From Paramecium sonneborni (lineage: Eukaryota; Ciliophora; Oligohymenophorea; Peniculida; Parameciidae), in assembly GCA_905182985.1 (NCBI GenBank), contig CAJJDN010000017.1:624654-688653 (forward strand): a stretch of DNA of 64,000 bases. The letters are read 5' to 3'. The translations under genes were made by a program, and so were the position numbers. The notes under the pieces are model-generated. The model was not told the DNA's origin and did not search any database. It worked only from the letters and a program-made list of their open reading frames with translations. This document shows, in pieces, positions 51,301 through 64,000 of the stretch. Positions within the stretch are counted from its first letter, which is position 1. Each line of letters opens with the position of its first letter.

Positions 51301-54300
51301 ATCCTTGCAACGTAATTATTTTTAAGATACTGCTTGACAAGTGTTTCTATATTCATTATTAGGTTGGCCACTGAATTTGCATATATTTGAAAAATTGTCG
51401 CATTGATTAGTAGGGATTTATGTATTTAAAATACTATTACAATTTGGAACTTTATGTTCATTTCCCTCAAGTTAAATGCAGCCTCCTTAATTTAAATCAA
51501 AATAACATTATTAATTTGTCATTTGAAGACAAAGGGCTTTAGAAAAAATATTTTAGCATTTTAATTAAAGGTAATAGAAACCTTTACATATTTCAATCAT
51601 TTTATAAACTTTTTTTTAATTTAATGTAGCTTATACAGTTTTCCAAGAAATTGCAATATAAGGTTTACAATCATCATCATTTTTGCAAAATTCTTTGCTA
51701 TAAGAACACGAATAAGATATACAATCTTCTTTAATTTCATTACTAAAATTACATTAATCTGCAGTATCACAGCTTTGTGTAGTTGTTTTACTACAAATTC
51801 CTCTACAAGTTTAATTTTATGTTTAAGCTGGCTATATGACTTGTAATGGAGGTTTATCTGTATAATTTTGTTTCAAATGTTATTAAAAACAATATTATTA
51901 ACAGGTTTAATTTTATCTAACTGGTTATTTAATTGATCCGTTTTCCATAATTTTCAAACTTTCAATATATATCTCTAAGCAATCATCATTTTAAGAACAT
52001 CTTTCATTTGTGTAATCACATCTTCCATCTCCACAAGTTAAATTACCCGTTATACCAGGATATTTTGTATTATTTTCTTAACTTTCTTCCTATTTTACAT
52101 AAAATCCACATAGAGTTTCATTTGTACAATTATGTGTCTAAAACATCCAAAATGATTAATTGCTAATTTCATAATGCATTTTATCAAATACATGTATTTA
52201 TTGTTAGCTAACTTTGCATGTATAATCTTTCCATAAACAGAATTTTAAATAATTACATTATTATTTAAATTCATCAGTTTCAAAGCATTGTAAATCTCCA
52301 TCATTACCTTCAATCGTATCGGATATAGAAGAACATCCTAATTTATTAACATATTCCCCTCTCATTTTAAAATTTTATAAATCTAAACAAGTTTCTTCTT
52401 CTTTCACTATTAATGCCTAACAAGTTAAAGTCTTAACAGAGAATTTACATGATTTCGGTATATCCATACAAACATCAATATTTATAGCAATATTAGTGGT
52501 ACAAATACTTTAATCCATATCGAATATCTTACATTTCTTTTTTGGAGGAATTTCATTATTATCAAAATAACACTTATTACCTTTTGTTAAAAATTAACAA
52601 GCATAATTATTCATTTAAATATCTTAACATCGATAATTATCTTTATCTTTTAATAATTTACATTTATGATTTTAAGCATCATAAGTGTAACCTAAACCAA
52701 TAATTAAAGTACAAGCCCATTCATTATATTAATTATCAGGATTTTATTGTTAATATTAATCATGAGTCATCTAATTAAAATAAACACATTAAAAATGATT
52801 TTCATTCCACATGCAAGGTTACTTAGTCACCTTCATACATAAAATTTAATTAAGATTGCTATTACATTCTAATTCTTCTAAAGCTGTTCTATTCTCATAA
52901 CAATTACCAGATTAATCATCCCATCTGCAATTTCCTTTCGTATTTTTAAAGCAACCTCTTTTATTAATTCCATTTAAATTACAGCCTTAAACTGCTTAAA
53001 AAGAACTAACGCAATAGTTATCCTTAAATTCACATATTTAACCTTGTTTATTAATTAGAGAACATGTCTTCTGGCTTACTTAGCCTGTATTATTAAAATA
53101 AGAGCATTCTTAATTTAAAGGTGCATCAATACATTTATCTAATTCAAGAGAAAATTAGCAAGCTGAATATTGATTTTCTATACAAGATCTTATATTTTGA
53201 TATGAATTACAATCTACAATTTCCTACTATTAATCTTATGTTATTGTAACACATTTTAGTTTAATCTTATCCCATTTACAATATAGATTAGGTGTAAGAC
53301 CCAAGCAAATATTTGAATTTCCTATTACATTTTCACAGATATTATATTTTGGATATTCATTTTCTGGCTCTAGTTTCTGTAATAGCTTACAGTTTCTGCC
53401 TTACTGATTATACACAAAATATTTTTTAGATGGATCTTCACTATTGATTGCTTCAATAGATAAGCAAGCCCAAACATTTAGAATAGCAGAAGGTTTTGTA
53501 AATTCTATTAAGTCCTTCTAATCTTTCATGTCCAAACTTACACAAGCATATCCATTATAATAACAAGTTTAAGTAATCGACCATTCTATCATATGACAAG
53601 AATTCTTATTCATTTGAGCACATGTGAATTAATTTACATTATAGTAAATCTTTACACTAAAAGGATCAGTTATATCCACATCTAAATTTGTTAGTTCTTA
53701 ACATCTATAGTTTTTAAAATAACAATATATTCCAGGTTCTTGACTAGAGAATCTGCTACATGAATGTGCATTTATTCCTATTTCTTCATTTGATGTACAA
53801 CATTTATCAGTACAATCCTTCTCTTTGACCTTGCAATTGTTCTTAGATCTATCATATTCACAAAAACCAGGATTCCACTCTTCAAAAGATTATTCTTTAT
53901 TTAATATGATATTATTTGGATTATCCATTATAATTGAAGCACAAACATTAGCATTAACTTAAAAAGATTAAAAATCGGAGCATCTTTTATTTGGAAGTAT
54001 TAAAATTTCAGAACATTGTTGATTTTTATTAGACCACTAACACAATTAACCTTTAGTTAAGATTGCTAAACAAACTGGTTTAGTTGGAGAATTAGCTAAG
54101 CACTCTAAATTCTATAAAATGATTTAATCAGCAGGATTTATTTAAGATGAAATTTCTCCAAGATTTCTGCATCTATTATTCTCAAAGTAACAATTATCTT
54201 TTGCTTATGTACAACTTATTATATTAAGCCCAGGATCAAGGCATCTCAATTCTTAATTCAATTAATTAATACATCCATTTTCATCTCTAAAATATCTACA

Positions 54301-56094
54301 GAATTCATTATTATATTTTGTTAAAGCACAAGTGTATTGATTTGCAAACTTTAAATCAATACAAGGGACATTTAAAATATCATTTTTTTCTACTGGTTTA
54401 CAAATATTTTGATGCCATCTACAAAAAGTATTATCTGTTGTTATTGCACCACAAATAGTTTTATTTAATCCTAAAGATTTATTAAAACAAGTCACTGATG
54501 CTAAAAATTAATCAGCTTTTTATTTTTCCTCTAAATTTTTGTTGTTAATTTATAAAGCTACACATTGAGATATTTAATCATCAAAATAGCAACCAATATT
54601 AAGACTTTCAAAGCTTTGGGAGCAGGCTTAATAATTTGCATATTTTAAGCTGCTGCAAGTTGTTTCAAATGGAATTATTACAACTTGTTAACAAACTGAA
54701 TCTACCCATTTACAAGTTTAACCTTCCCTAATTATACCAACACATCCAAATAAATTTAAATATGGTGTAATACAGTAATCATTTGATGAGCTTTCAACAC
54801 AAATTTTCGTTATTTCATTATATTTACATAATTAATTTGGTTTTATTATTGCTTGGCAGACATTACCATTTACTTAAAATTTATCAAACAAATGACAATC
54901 TAAATCTTGATTAATTTCAACATTTTAACATTCTTTTCCATCCCATAGACAATATTAACCTTTTGTTGTTATATTAATACAGGCTGCTTAATTTAATTAC
55001 ATTGAACATTGATATTAATTCAGGTTTTTATCTTATAAAGTTTGACATTAGCCTTAGTAAAAAATACATAATTTATTTTTAATAGACAAACATGTAAGTT
55101 TTGTTATTCCTGGGGTATCACAATCCAAATTTTCTAACTAATTATACTTTAATTCTGTACATTTGAAGCTTGTTCCTTCAAACATACAAAGACCTTCTTA
55201 TTTAGCACAAACATTGACATTGACATTAATAATATCTTGGCATTAAATTTTTTCCTTTATCATATAAGGTTAACATTATCCATTTTACCATTCACAAGTT
55301 AAATTTTGTTTTGTAATGGATAAACAAGCTAGTTTATTTAATTTTTAAGAGCAATCTATTATTGCGAAAATGTTGACATTCTTACATTAATAATTATCAA
55401 AGAAACCTAGACCTATAATTAAAAAAATTACACATTTCCTATTCTGTTATTATTGATCTACAACCTAATTCATTCAAACCTAAAGCTGAGCATTTTAATT
55501 CTTTAAATTACTTTTCATATATAGTAACACATCTATAATCTCCTTTTAGTCCATTGTTCATGCCTTAATTATTTTGTATCTTTTACATGGATATTTTTAA
55601 TATTTTGCACATAATTAAGGAGTAACGGGATATTGATATATTTCTTAAGTTTCATCTGAAAATGATATTCTTGAAGAATCTTCACAACTTTCATTCCAAA
55701 AACAATCAACATTTATTACACTTAAGCAAGCATATTTTGAATATGAGTTATTGCAACCTAAGTTTTTCAGGTGAAATATTTTTACTTCTGTACATCGAGC
55801 CTAAAATATACCTATTATTAATTTATATTCTACATTTCTTCTCAATATTTCCACCAAAAGTTAGTTGGTTAATACAAGCATTTCTATTTAGATTATTTGA
55901 ACAGCCTAAATTTTAGTTCTTAGTCTCAACACATTAATTTAGAAATTCATTGTACATGCCTTTATAAAATTATTTCAATTACATTTATTATCTCTTGTTT
56001 ATTAGACACAAGTTATAGGATCTTATGGATATATGCTACAAACGCTATAGCAGCATAATATTTAAAAGGATATTATGTAAATTTTTTTTTACAT
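45375..56094 (-). CDS. Giant Cys-rich repeat secreted/surface protein D (about 3536 aa)
   Basis: Start ATG 56094 with signal peptide MQKKIYIISFQILCCYSV. Introns 55960-55982 (23), 55812-55833 (22), 55564-55586 (23), 55413-55431 (19 nt, very short) and 45564-45585 (22); the exon sum is exactly 3537 codons. The mature N-terminus CSIYPQDPITCVQQTRDNKC matches C and E (CSLYPF.PI.C.QET...C), and introns 1, 2 and 4 fall at positions shared with the paralogues. The body repeats CNKSLGLNKTICG, CKHLGLNKFGCLKITNYPC and similar units. The protein ends ...HIYATIVWMLI before TGA 45375-45377, again a short hydrophobic tail that could serve as a GPI signal. It converges on gene C with 53 bp between stops. Confidence 0.82.
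49150..50741 (-). repeat. Inverted near-identical tract shared by giant genes C and D, D side
   Basis: Partner of 39910-41500. Both copies keep the Cys-rich frame open, so homogenisation did not damage either gene. The two tracts form inverted repeats about 7.7 kb apart. Confidence 0.8.
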
Positions 56095-56986
56095 TTTATT
56101 TTTTGGAGGTTGATATTTTAAAGTTATTGAGTTTATATTTTTTTTAATATCCAAACATTCATAAATTAAATAATTTTTATTACAGCAGTCTATTTAAGAT
56201 AAAATATATAAATTAAAAAACAAAAATTAGGTTTGCTATTGTGGTGGGATGACCTTACAATAAAAATGATTTTGTAGAAAATTCTTAATATTGTAGTTGA
56301 AATTTCGAATTAACTAGTTTTTAGTCATATCTACAGTGGGAGAGTAACTTATCATCAATAAATTTATATTCATAAGTTATAGTAATCGTTATTAAGATTT
56401 ATCACAACATATTCAAGTCTTTAATTAATTCCATTAAAATAATCACTGCATTTTATAGGTATCTAGTTAAGTAAGAGAATTTTTTTTTGAAATTTTAAAT
56501 TTTGTAATAAACATTTTAAATAAATTAGACCCTTTTATAAACTTTATCTTGCAGTTTCAAAAAATGCATTATAATTATTTTTATCATAGAACGAAGTTTT
56601 AAGTATCGAGAAATTATTTTAATAAAAGTTCATGACTCAAAGTAAATGCATGAAAATAATTTTTACATTTTTTCATATTTAGTTTTACATTTAAAATATT
56701 AATGTGGAAAGAATTTGCTAGAAATTCAATTCAAGATTATGAAAAACTAAAAATACTCTTTTTCTATGATTTATAACAATAATGATTATTATAATTTTAA
56801 ATAAAAATACTATATCATTATCATAAAAAAATAACATACAAATGCCAATAGAATGTAAGCAGGCATACCCTATTTTATAAGAGATTTTATAAATACAAAA
56901 AATTACTTAAGTGGCGAAGTTTTTTTTTTCAAAAACATCTGATCTAAAAATTGATAAGGATGATGCTATTTTAATATTAATAATTA
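56095..56986. promoter_or_regulatory. Divergent intergenic region between giant genes D and E
   Basis: About 890 bp between two divergent signal-peptide starts, much longer than most gaps here. It contains several poly-T runs and no plausible frame. Its second part (from 56462) is repeated at 57673-58197 by the assembly duplication, so the true spacing is a single region of this size. Confidence 0.5.
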
Positions 56987-57671
56987 ATGATGACAGATAT
57001 ATTGAAAACTAAACTGATTATTTATGCTTTGATATCTTGTTGCTTAGCCGGAAATAGTTGTAGTTTATATCCATTCAGCCCTATTTCTTGCGTATAATAA
57101 ACTTTAGATGCTTATTGTAAAATTAATAGTAATTTCAGGTTAATATAACTATGTTGAGACAAAATGTATTGAATTCTAAAATACTGATTATGGCTGTATT
57201 AATAATTTGAATAGAAATGCTTGCAAAGCACAATTGACTGATTAACTAAAAAATGAAGTTAGATGTAAGTAATAAACTTGAGTTTTAGGTTTATATCAGA
57301 ATAAATGTATATAAGCTTCTAATTTTCATTTGAAAACTTTAGGTTGTAGTGAGAATTTTTCAAAATTTTCTTGCCTCAATGTAGTGAATAAAGATTGTAT
57401 TTGGTCAACCTAATGTTAAGAGTATCATCCTTAAATATTTGATTAAGAAAAAATCAGTTGTGAATCATACTATTAACAAGCAGTATCTCATCGAATGTGT
57501 GCAAAAATAGAAAAGTTTTAATGTAATTGAAAAAACCATAATCAAGGTTTTGCTTCTAATTATGAATGCGTAACAGTATAAGAGAACCAGCTTTCGATTT
57601 TTGGTTGTTCTCAAAAAGGCTTAAATAAGAATGGGTGCATCTTTCTTACAACTAAAAATCAATTTTGTAAT
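56462..57671. repeat. Direct repeat 4, copy 1 (1210 bp, ends at N)
   Basis: Reads the same as 57673-58882 where compared, and ends at the N at 57672. It includes the upstream region and the start of giant gene E. Same pattern as repeats 1-3. Confidence 0.93.
56987..57671 (+). other. Truncated duplicate of giant gene E start (assembly artefact)
   Basis: Same ATG, signal peptide and first two introns (57117-57138, 57265-57288) as gene E at 58198. It is cut off by the N inside what is intron 3 of the full copy. Confidence 0.88.
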
Positions 57672-57672
57672 N

Positions 57673-58882
57673 TCTAGTTAAGTAAGAGAATTTTTTTTTG
57701 AAATTTTAAATTTTGTAATAAACATTTTAAATAAATTAGACCCTTTTATAAACTTTATCTTGCAGTTTCAAAAAATGCATTATAATTATTTTTATCATAG
57801 AACGAAGTTTTAAGTATCGAGAAATTATTTTAATAAAAGTTCATGACTCAAAGTAAATGCATGAAAATAATTTTTACATTTTTTCATATTTAGTTTTACA
57901 TTTAAAATATTAATGTGGAAAGAATTTGCTAGAAATTCAATTCAAGATTATGAAAAACTAAAAATACTCTTTTTCTATGATTTATAACAATAATGATTAT
58001 TATAATTTTAAATAAAAATACTATATCATTATCATAAAAAAATAACATACAAATGCCAATAGAATGTAAGCAGGCATACCCTATTTTATAAGAGATTTTA
58101 TAAATACAAAAAATTACTTAAGTGGCGAAGTTTTTTTTTTCAAAAACATCTGATCTAAAAATTGATAAGGATGATGCTATTTTAATATTAATAATTAATG
58201 ATGACAGATATATTGAAAACTAAACTGATTATTTATGCTTTGATATCTTGTTGCTTAGCCGGAAATAGTTGTAGTTTATATCCATTCAGCCCTATTTCTT
58301 GCGTATAATAAACTTTAGATGCTTATTGTAAAATTAATAGTAATTTCAGGTTAATATAACTATGTTGAGACAAAATGTATTGAATTCTAAAATACTGATT
58401 ATGGCTGTATTAATAATTTGAATAGAAATGCTTGCAAAGCACAATTGACTGATTAACTAAAAAATGAAGTTAGATGTAAGTAATAAACTTGAGTTTTAGG
58501 TTTATATCAGAATAAATGTATATAAGCTTCTAATTTTCATTTGAAAACTTTAGGTTGTAGTGAGAATTTTTCAAAATTTTCTTGCCTCAATGTAGTGAAT
58601 AAAGATTGTATTTGGTCAACCTAATGTTAAGAGTATCATCCTTAAATATTTGATTAAGAAAAAATCAGTTGTGAATCATACTATTAACAAGCAGTATCTC
58701 ATCGAATGTGTGCAAAAATAGAAAAGTTTTAATGTAATTGAAAAAACCATAATCAAGGTTTTGCTTCTAATTATGAATGCGTAACAGTATAAGAGAACCA
58801 GCTTTCGATTTTTGGTTGTTCTCAAAAAGGCTTAAATAAGAATGGGTGCATCTTTCTTACAACTAAAAATCAATTTTGTAAT
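57673..58882. repeat. Direct repeat 4, copy 2 (1210 bp)
   Basis: Second copy of 56462-57671, continuous with the rest of gene E. Confidence 0.93.
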
Positions 58883-61800
58883 TCTATATAATTATAGAAG
58901 GCATTTTTAAAAATAATCAATGTCAGTCTGTCGATGTAAGTTTATTAGATTCTTGTAATTAAGATATAAATAGATAAGCTTGCCTTTCTTCAATTATGGA
59001 TAAATAATAATGTGAATGGACTGGGAAGAATTGTAGAATATATCTAAATAATAATTATCAATGTAATTAAATAATTAATGTTAATCATTATGTTTGTTAA
59101 AACTATGATGGTATGTGTTTATATAAAAGCGAAACATAAAGTTGCGAAGAAGTATCTTTGTAATAATTAAAGAATATGGATTGCTCTACTTTAGGTTTAA
59201 GTCAAAAAGCATGTTTGCTAATTAAAAATAATTATTGCACTTTTTATAGGGGACTTTGTGAGACTTTGACAGAAGCAGATTTAAATATATTCTAATGTGA
59301 TATGTTATTAAATGAAGATGCTTGTCTTAGTATAAAAACTTAATTTTAATATTGTAAATGGGATGGAATAAAATGTGATCGAATTTTTATAAATTAAGAT
59401 TATGATTGCTAAGAAAATAATTAATTTAAATATAATGGCTTATTTTGTTAGAATATATCCAAAAATAAAGCTACTTGTAAATATGATTACCCTTCAAAAA
59501 AATGTGTACCAAGTTCTAAAGAAGATTATTGTAATTCACCTTATTTAAATTTTTTTGGTTGCTTAAGTATAACAACACATAAATAAACTTGTTAATGGAC
59601 TAATAAAGGTTGTATGCTAATTACAGTATTCCCATTTAAAACTAATTGTGAAGGTTTAGGACATGCAAATCCTAATTCTTGTTCTTAAGTAATAGAAAAT
59701 CTTTAATCTGGTTGTTATTATGATGAGTAAATATAAAAATGCAAAAATGTGGATTTATCAATAAATCCAAAATCATTTTTAGCATCAATAGATTGTGGAA
59801 AAAAATCATTAGGATTAAATAGAATACTTTGTGCTAGTATAATAAAACCTTAGACAGCTTGTAGATGGCATTAAAATGAATGTGTTAAAATTAATAATTC
59901 TAAAGAAATTTCAGATGTTTCATGTTAAGAAATGTTATTTTCAAATGCATAAACTTGTGCTATGATTTAATTTAATTAAGAACCTTGTAGATTTGAAGAA
60001 TCTGCTAAAGGATGCATTAATTCTGTTAAATCAAAATTTAGTTGTGATTCTCCTGGTTTGAATTCATTTGCATGTAGTTAATTAGAAGATTCCTGTTACT
60101 ATGATACAAGTTTATAAGGATGCTAGAAACTTAATACTTAAAAATCTCCTTAAGATTCTGGGGATAATAACGTATAAACATAAGAAAATGGTTTAAATTT
60201 TTTAAATTGCATCTAAAGTTCACCAACTAAAAAGATATGCTTGCTTATAACTAAACCAGGATAGTTATGTTAATGGAAAGAAAAGTTAGATAAATGTGGC
60301 GAAGTAATAATTACTCTAAATTAAAAATGCACAGATTTCAAAATTGTAAATAGTAATGTCTGTGCATCAGTGTTCATGGAAAATCCAGATATTATTCCTT
60401 ATAATGAAAAATAATCAGTTGGATATTGTAAATATAACACTGGAACTTCTTCATGTTAAGTTTTGGATGGAAGTGAAATTTGTGGAACAAGTTGTTGCAC
60501 AGAAAACAGATTTATAGGAATAAATCGTCATACATGTAGTCGTTTAACGAATAAAGCAGATGTTTATTGTTATTTTGATAATTACAGATGTAAGGAATTG
60601 ACATAAAATTTGGTTGATGTTACAAATGAAGAAGCAGTCAAGTAATACTTCAATGCTAATTAATTCAGCTGTTCATAGATGGGAAAGAAATCATGTCATT
60701 TGATTGAATGGTCACCTTAATAATGGTGTTATTTTAATGGAATAGCATGCTAAAATGTGAATTTTGAGAATCAATCTAATTTTAAAATCTTTACAGAAGA
60801 ACCTTCAATTTTAAATAAATATGCTTGTTTAGCAATTGAAGCTTCTACAACTGTTTATAATATAGATAAATATTTTGAATATGATCCTATTAATCATCGA
60901 TGTATTAGTTAATAATATTAAATATCTCCTCCTTTTTATGCTAGTTGTGAAGATGTTCAAGGAAATTCTAATATATGTTTGAGATTTACTGGTAATAATT
61001 ATTGTAAATGGGATAAATAATAATTGAAATGTGTTACAATACCTCGTGATGAATTCTTAGATATGACAACTTGTTATCAAAATTAAAATATAAAGGCATG
61101 TTCTGAAAATCCTCATGAAGCATGTTTTTTCTCATTTGATTTAGATAAATGTATCTCTGCAGTAACTTATGTTCCATGTAGCTATTTTGATTCATAAGGG
61201 TTAGTATCATAAAAGGTATGTTCTTAAATAGATCTTCCCTAATAATAGTGTGAATGGTCTAATTATAGATGTTAAATATCAGTAAAAACTTCATCTAATT
61301 GTGATGTAAAAGGAGCAAATAAATATACTTGTTACAAAAATACTTAAGGAAAATGTAGATGGAGTAACGAAACCTCAACTTGTTATGAGATTGCAACAAT
61401 ATTAGAAATAGATGAATTAGGGTGTGATGATAATTTAAATTAAGTTTTATGTAAATTAGTTAAAAAAGAATCTTGTATGTGGGATGAAACAAAGTATGAA
61501 TGCGTAAGATTCCCATATACTCATCATAATGATTTCATATATTTAGATTAAAAAAACTTTTATAATGGATTGGCATGTCTAAACATTACAGGAGCAGGGT
61601 ATAAATATGATGAAAAAAATAATAAATGCATTTTAATTTAAGATTCGATTAATCAAAATAGTTGTAAATAAATGATTAATGATTATGCTTGTTTATATTT
61701 GACTAGAGGATAAAACTGTGTTTATGATACAAACTAAATGCCTCCATGTTAGGTATTTACTGATGATTAATCTTTATGTACAACTTCAAAAAGTATCAGC

Positions 61801-64000
61801 ATAGAGGTTTGCATGAATATTCCAAAGTAATGTTACTTTTCTAAATCCAAATTATAATGTTTAATAGCAGAAATTCCAAAATCTTAGACTTGCTCTTCAT
61901 TAAATGTATAATTAAAATTTGGAAACCATTATAATAAATTATCTTGTTCATCTATTGATCAATCTTTAACTTAAACTTATTCAGATGATTAATGCTATTA
62001 ATCAGAAGAGAAAAAATAGAAGTGTAATTATGAAAAGTATTGTGAATGGCATGATTAAATTTATGGATGTTAAGTTAAAAAATTGAATAATCTTCTTTTT
62101 GATAAAGAACACACAGAAAAAAGTTCAGTTTTTGAATACAGATATGAAATTGATAATTGTACAAATCAATGTAATTCATATATAAAAACCAAAGAAATTT
62201 TTTCAAATACTTACAATGTTCTTCTACCAGGAAGTTCAAGTCCTTTAATTTTTGGTTACAATAAAACATGTGATTACCAGGATAAAATTTGTTTAAGTAA
62301 TTTAGATTGTCCAATAATTTATACAATACCTATTTCAATCAATGATGATGGTTCAATTAATAATGGTACAAAATAAAGTTAATTATGCACAAAGAAATGC
62401 TAAAAGAGTGGTGACATTGTTTGTGATAAATAAAACCAATAGAAACCTGAGGAAATTCTAAGAAATGCTCAAATTAATACATAAACATGTTAAGGAAAAT
62501 GTAATAATACTGAGAAAACATCCTGTTTTGAAGATTTTGAGTGTGACTTGAATATAGTACCAAAAACTATAGAACGAGAAGATGGTACCAATGTCACAAT
62601 TAATGAGTCATATTAAAATATTTGTTAAAATCATAGATGCACTGAAAGCAATTAAAAGTGTAGTAATTCTGATCAATGTCCTGATTATGTTTAGAGAAGT
62701 TGGATTTTTTCATCTTCTTAATGTAGTGAAAAAGTTACATACAAAGTAATGCCAATATGTAAGGGATTTTTCTTTTTAGAATTAAGATGTAAAAATACCT
62801 TCTCGAAAGAGGTTTGTTTGAATGGAGTACTAGAAGAATGTTAATTTGATTTAAATTAAGGTGGATGCTTTTAATTAAAAGGAAATGAAAATAAAATTAT
62901 TAGTTGTTCATCAATTTTAAGCAGATGTTAACCTTCTCAAAAAGCTTTAGAATGTGATCCTGCAAAGCCAATATGTAAAAATAGCATAGAATGTTTGAGT
63001 AGCTTTGAAAATTCTTGTTTAAAAAGTTCAAATTCAAAAGTAGTTTGTAAAGCTGGAGAGACGTTGATTGTCCCAAATGAAAAATCATGTTTATCTTTGT
63101 AGAGATAAATTTAAATTTGTGAATAAATTATTCCACCTCAAGATCTTTTATGTTCAATGATTACTAACAATGTATCGCCTGCTTATTGTTCATTAGCCAT
63201 TGATTTTTGTCGTTTTGAATCAAATAGTTGTGTAAGTACAATACCAAAGAATTCAAATAATGAATGTATTTGTGATGCCAGTTTCAGTAAATCTCTTTGC
63301 GAAAAATGTAATTGCTTTTTTGATTTTGTTGGATATTGTTAACAACAGCCAATACCTCCCAAACCAAACCCAGATGGATCAAACAAATATTATTTATGCT
63401 ATGAAGTTAATCAATTAAATGTTGAGAATAAATTAAATGTTTGTGTTTAGGTAGAATAAGCATGTAAATTTATTAATAAAAAGTGCGAAGATGCAACTCA
63501 TTATAATTGTGATTAATTAAAAGGGTATTTTACAACACTCAGAGCCTGTACTCGCTGCTAAGGTGCTAATACTTACTATGATAATTCTAATCATGTTTGT
63601 ACCTATTTAGGATTAGGAAACATTTAAAATTGCTATTAATTAAACTAATAAGCATGTATATAAAAAACATAAGATATAATGTGTAAATGGGAAGATTATG
63701 AATGTAAAAAGATAGAAAAAATAACAGGTTCTGATAGTAGAGAATGTTCAATTTATAATAGAGATGCTTGTATATAATTCTAATAAGATTGTTGGTTTGA
63801 TTTGAATATTAAAAAATGTATAAAGTTTGATCCAAAGTTGGGATCTTGTGATTTACTTTTAAATAAAGATCTTTGTATGTATTCATTAAAAGAATCTTGT
63901 TTATGGGATTAAAATAATGAAATTTGTAATAAAAACGATCAAGAAATTACAGGATGTTAAGATTTAAATAAATTTGGATGTTTAAATTAATCAATTTTAT
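58198..64000 (+). CDS. Giant Cys-rich repeat secreted/surface protein E (3' truncated, about 1912 codons visible)
   Basis: Start ATGATG; signal peptide MMTDILKTKLIIYALISCCL, then AGNSCSLYPFSPISCV, matching C and D. Introns 58328-58349 (22), 58476-58499 (24) and 58878-58897 (20) lie at the same places as in C. The body is collinear with gene C and often almost identical (for example around 59790-60110 versus 34800-35110). It carries the same motifs CSTLGLSQKACLLIKNNYC, CKWDGIKCDRIFIN and CNCFFDFVGYC. The frame is open from the start to the window end after splicing. The C-terminus is not in the window. It probably arose by duplication of C, with D lying between them in the opposite orientation. 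Likely cell-surface or secreted; the precise role is unknown. Confidence 0.83.

Noticed and set aside
55564..55586. Apparent single-base deletion in giant gene D (A-run near 55585)
   Set aside because: A 23-nt intron explains the shift and makes the whole gene 3537 codons.
1..64000. Widespread pseudogenes (dense TAA/TAG stops)
   Set aside because: TAA/TAG fall at Gln positions of conserved proteins (PSF2, cyclin, formin) while TGA alone ends frames: ciliate code.
1..64000. CRISPR arrays, insertion sequences, tRNA or rRNA genes
   Set aside because: No spaced palindromic repeats, transposase-like frames or cloverleaf-like sequences were seen; the repeats present are assembly overlaps, microsatellites or paralogous genes.

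Overview
The window reads as macronuclear DNA of a Paramecium-type ciliate. It is very AT-rich. TAA and TAG are read as Gln throughout and TGA is the only stop. Genes are packed tightly, some only 31-65 bp apart, and are cut by very small introns (about 19-34 nt, GT...AG, often ending TAG, sometimes AAG). Standard-code translation therefore shows only fragments. I rebuilt most genes by reading TGA as the only stop, removing tiny introns and checking that exon sums divide by three.

Region 1 (1-33 kb) holds ordinary housekeeping-type genes: the end of a casein kinase 1, a Dbf4-type zinc-finger protein beside GINS subunit PSF2, an ANTH clathrin adaptor, a WD-repeat protein, a poly-Q/RD-rich protein, a membrane-anchored carbonic anhydrase homologue lacking its zinc ligands, a SUZ-like protein, a formin, a PX protein with a START-like tail, a small putatively myristoylated protein, a HOOK-like coiled coil, an importin-9-like karyopherin, a PHO80-type cyclin and two ankyrin paralogues.

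Region 2 (33-64 kb) is a cluster of three giant Cys-rich secreted/surface proteins. C (+, 33208-45321) and D (-, 45375-56094) converge; E (+, 58198 to the window end) diverges from D. Each has a signal peptide and many short repeats of the type C-x2-LGLN-K-x-GC...C-x-W...C, resembling Paramecium surface-antigen repeats. They share intron positions and patches of near-identical DNA, including an inverted about 1.6 kb C/D tract, which suggests duplication and gene conversion.

Assembly caveat: single Ns at 6968, 15889, 37617 and 57672 are each flanked by direct repeats of 1.1-1.3 kb that look identical. They look like unmerged contig overlaps. Removing the one inside gene C restores an open frame, so the duplicated gene starts reported here are almost certainly not biological.
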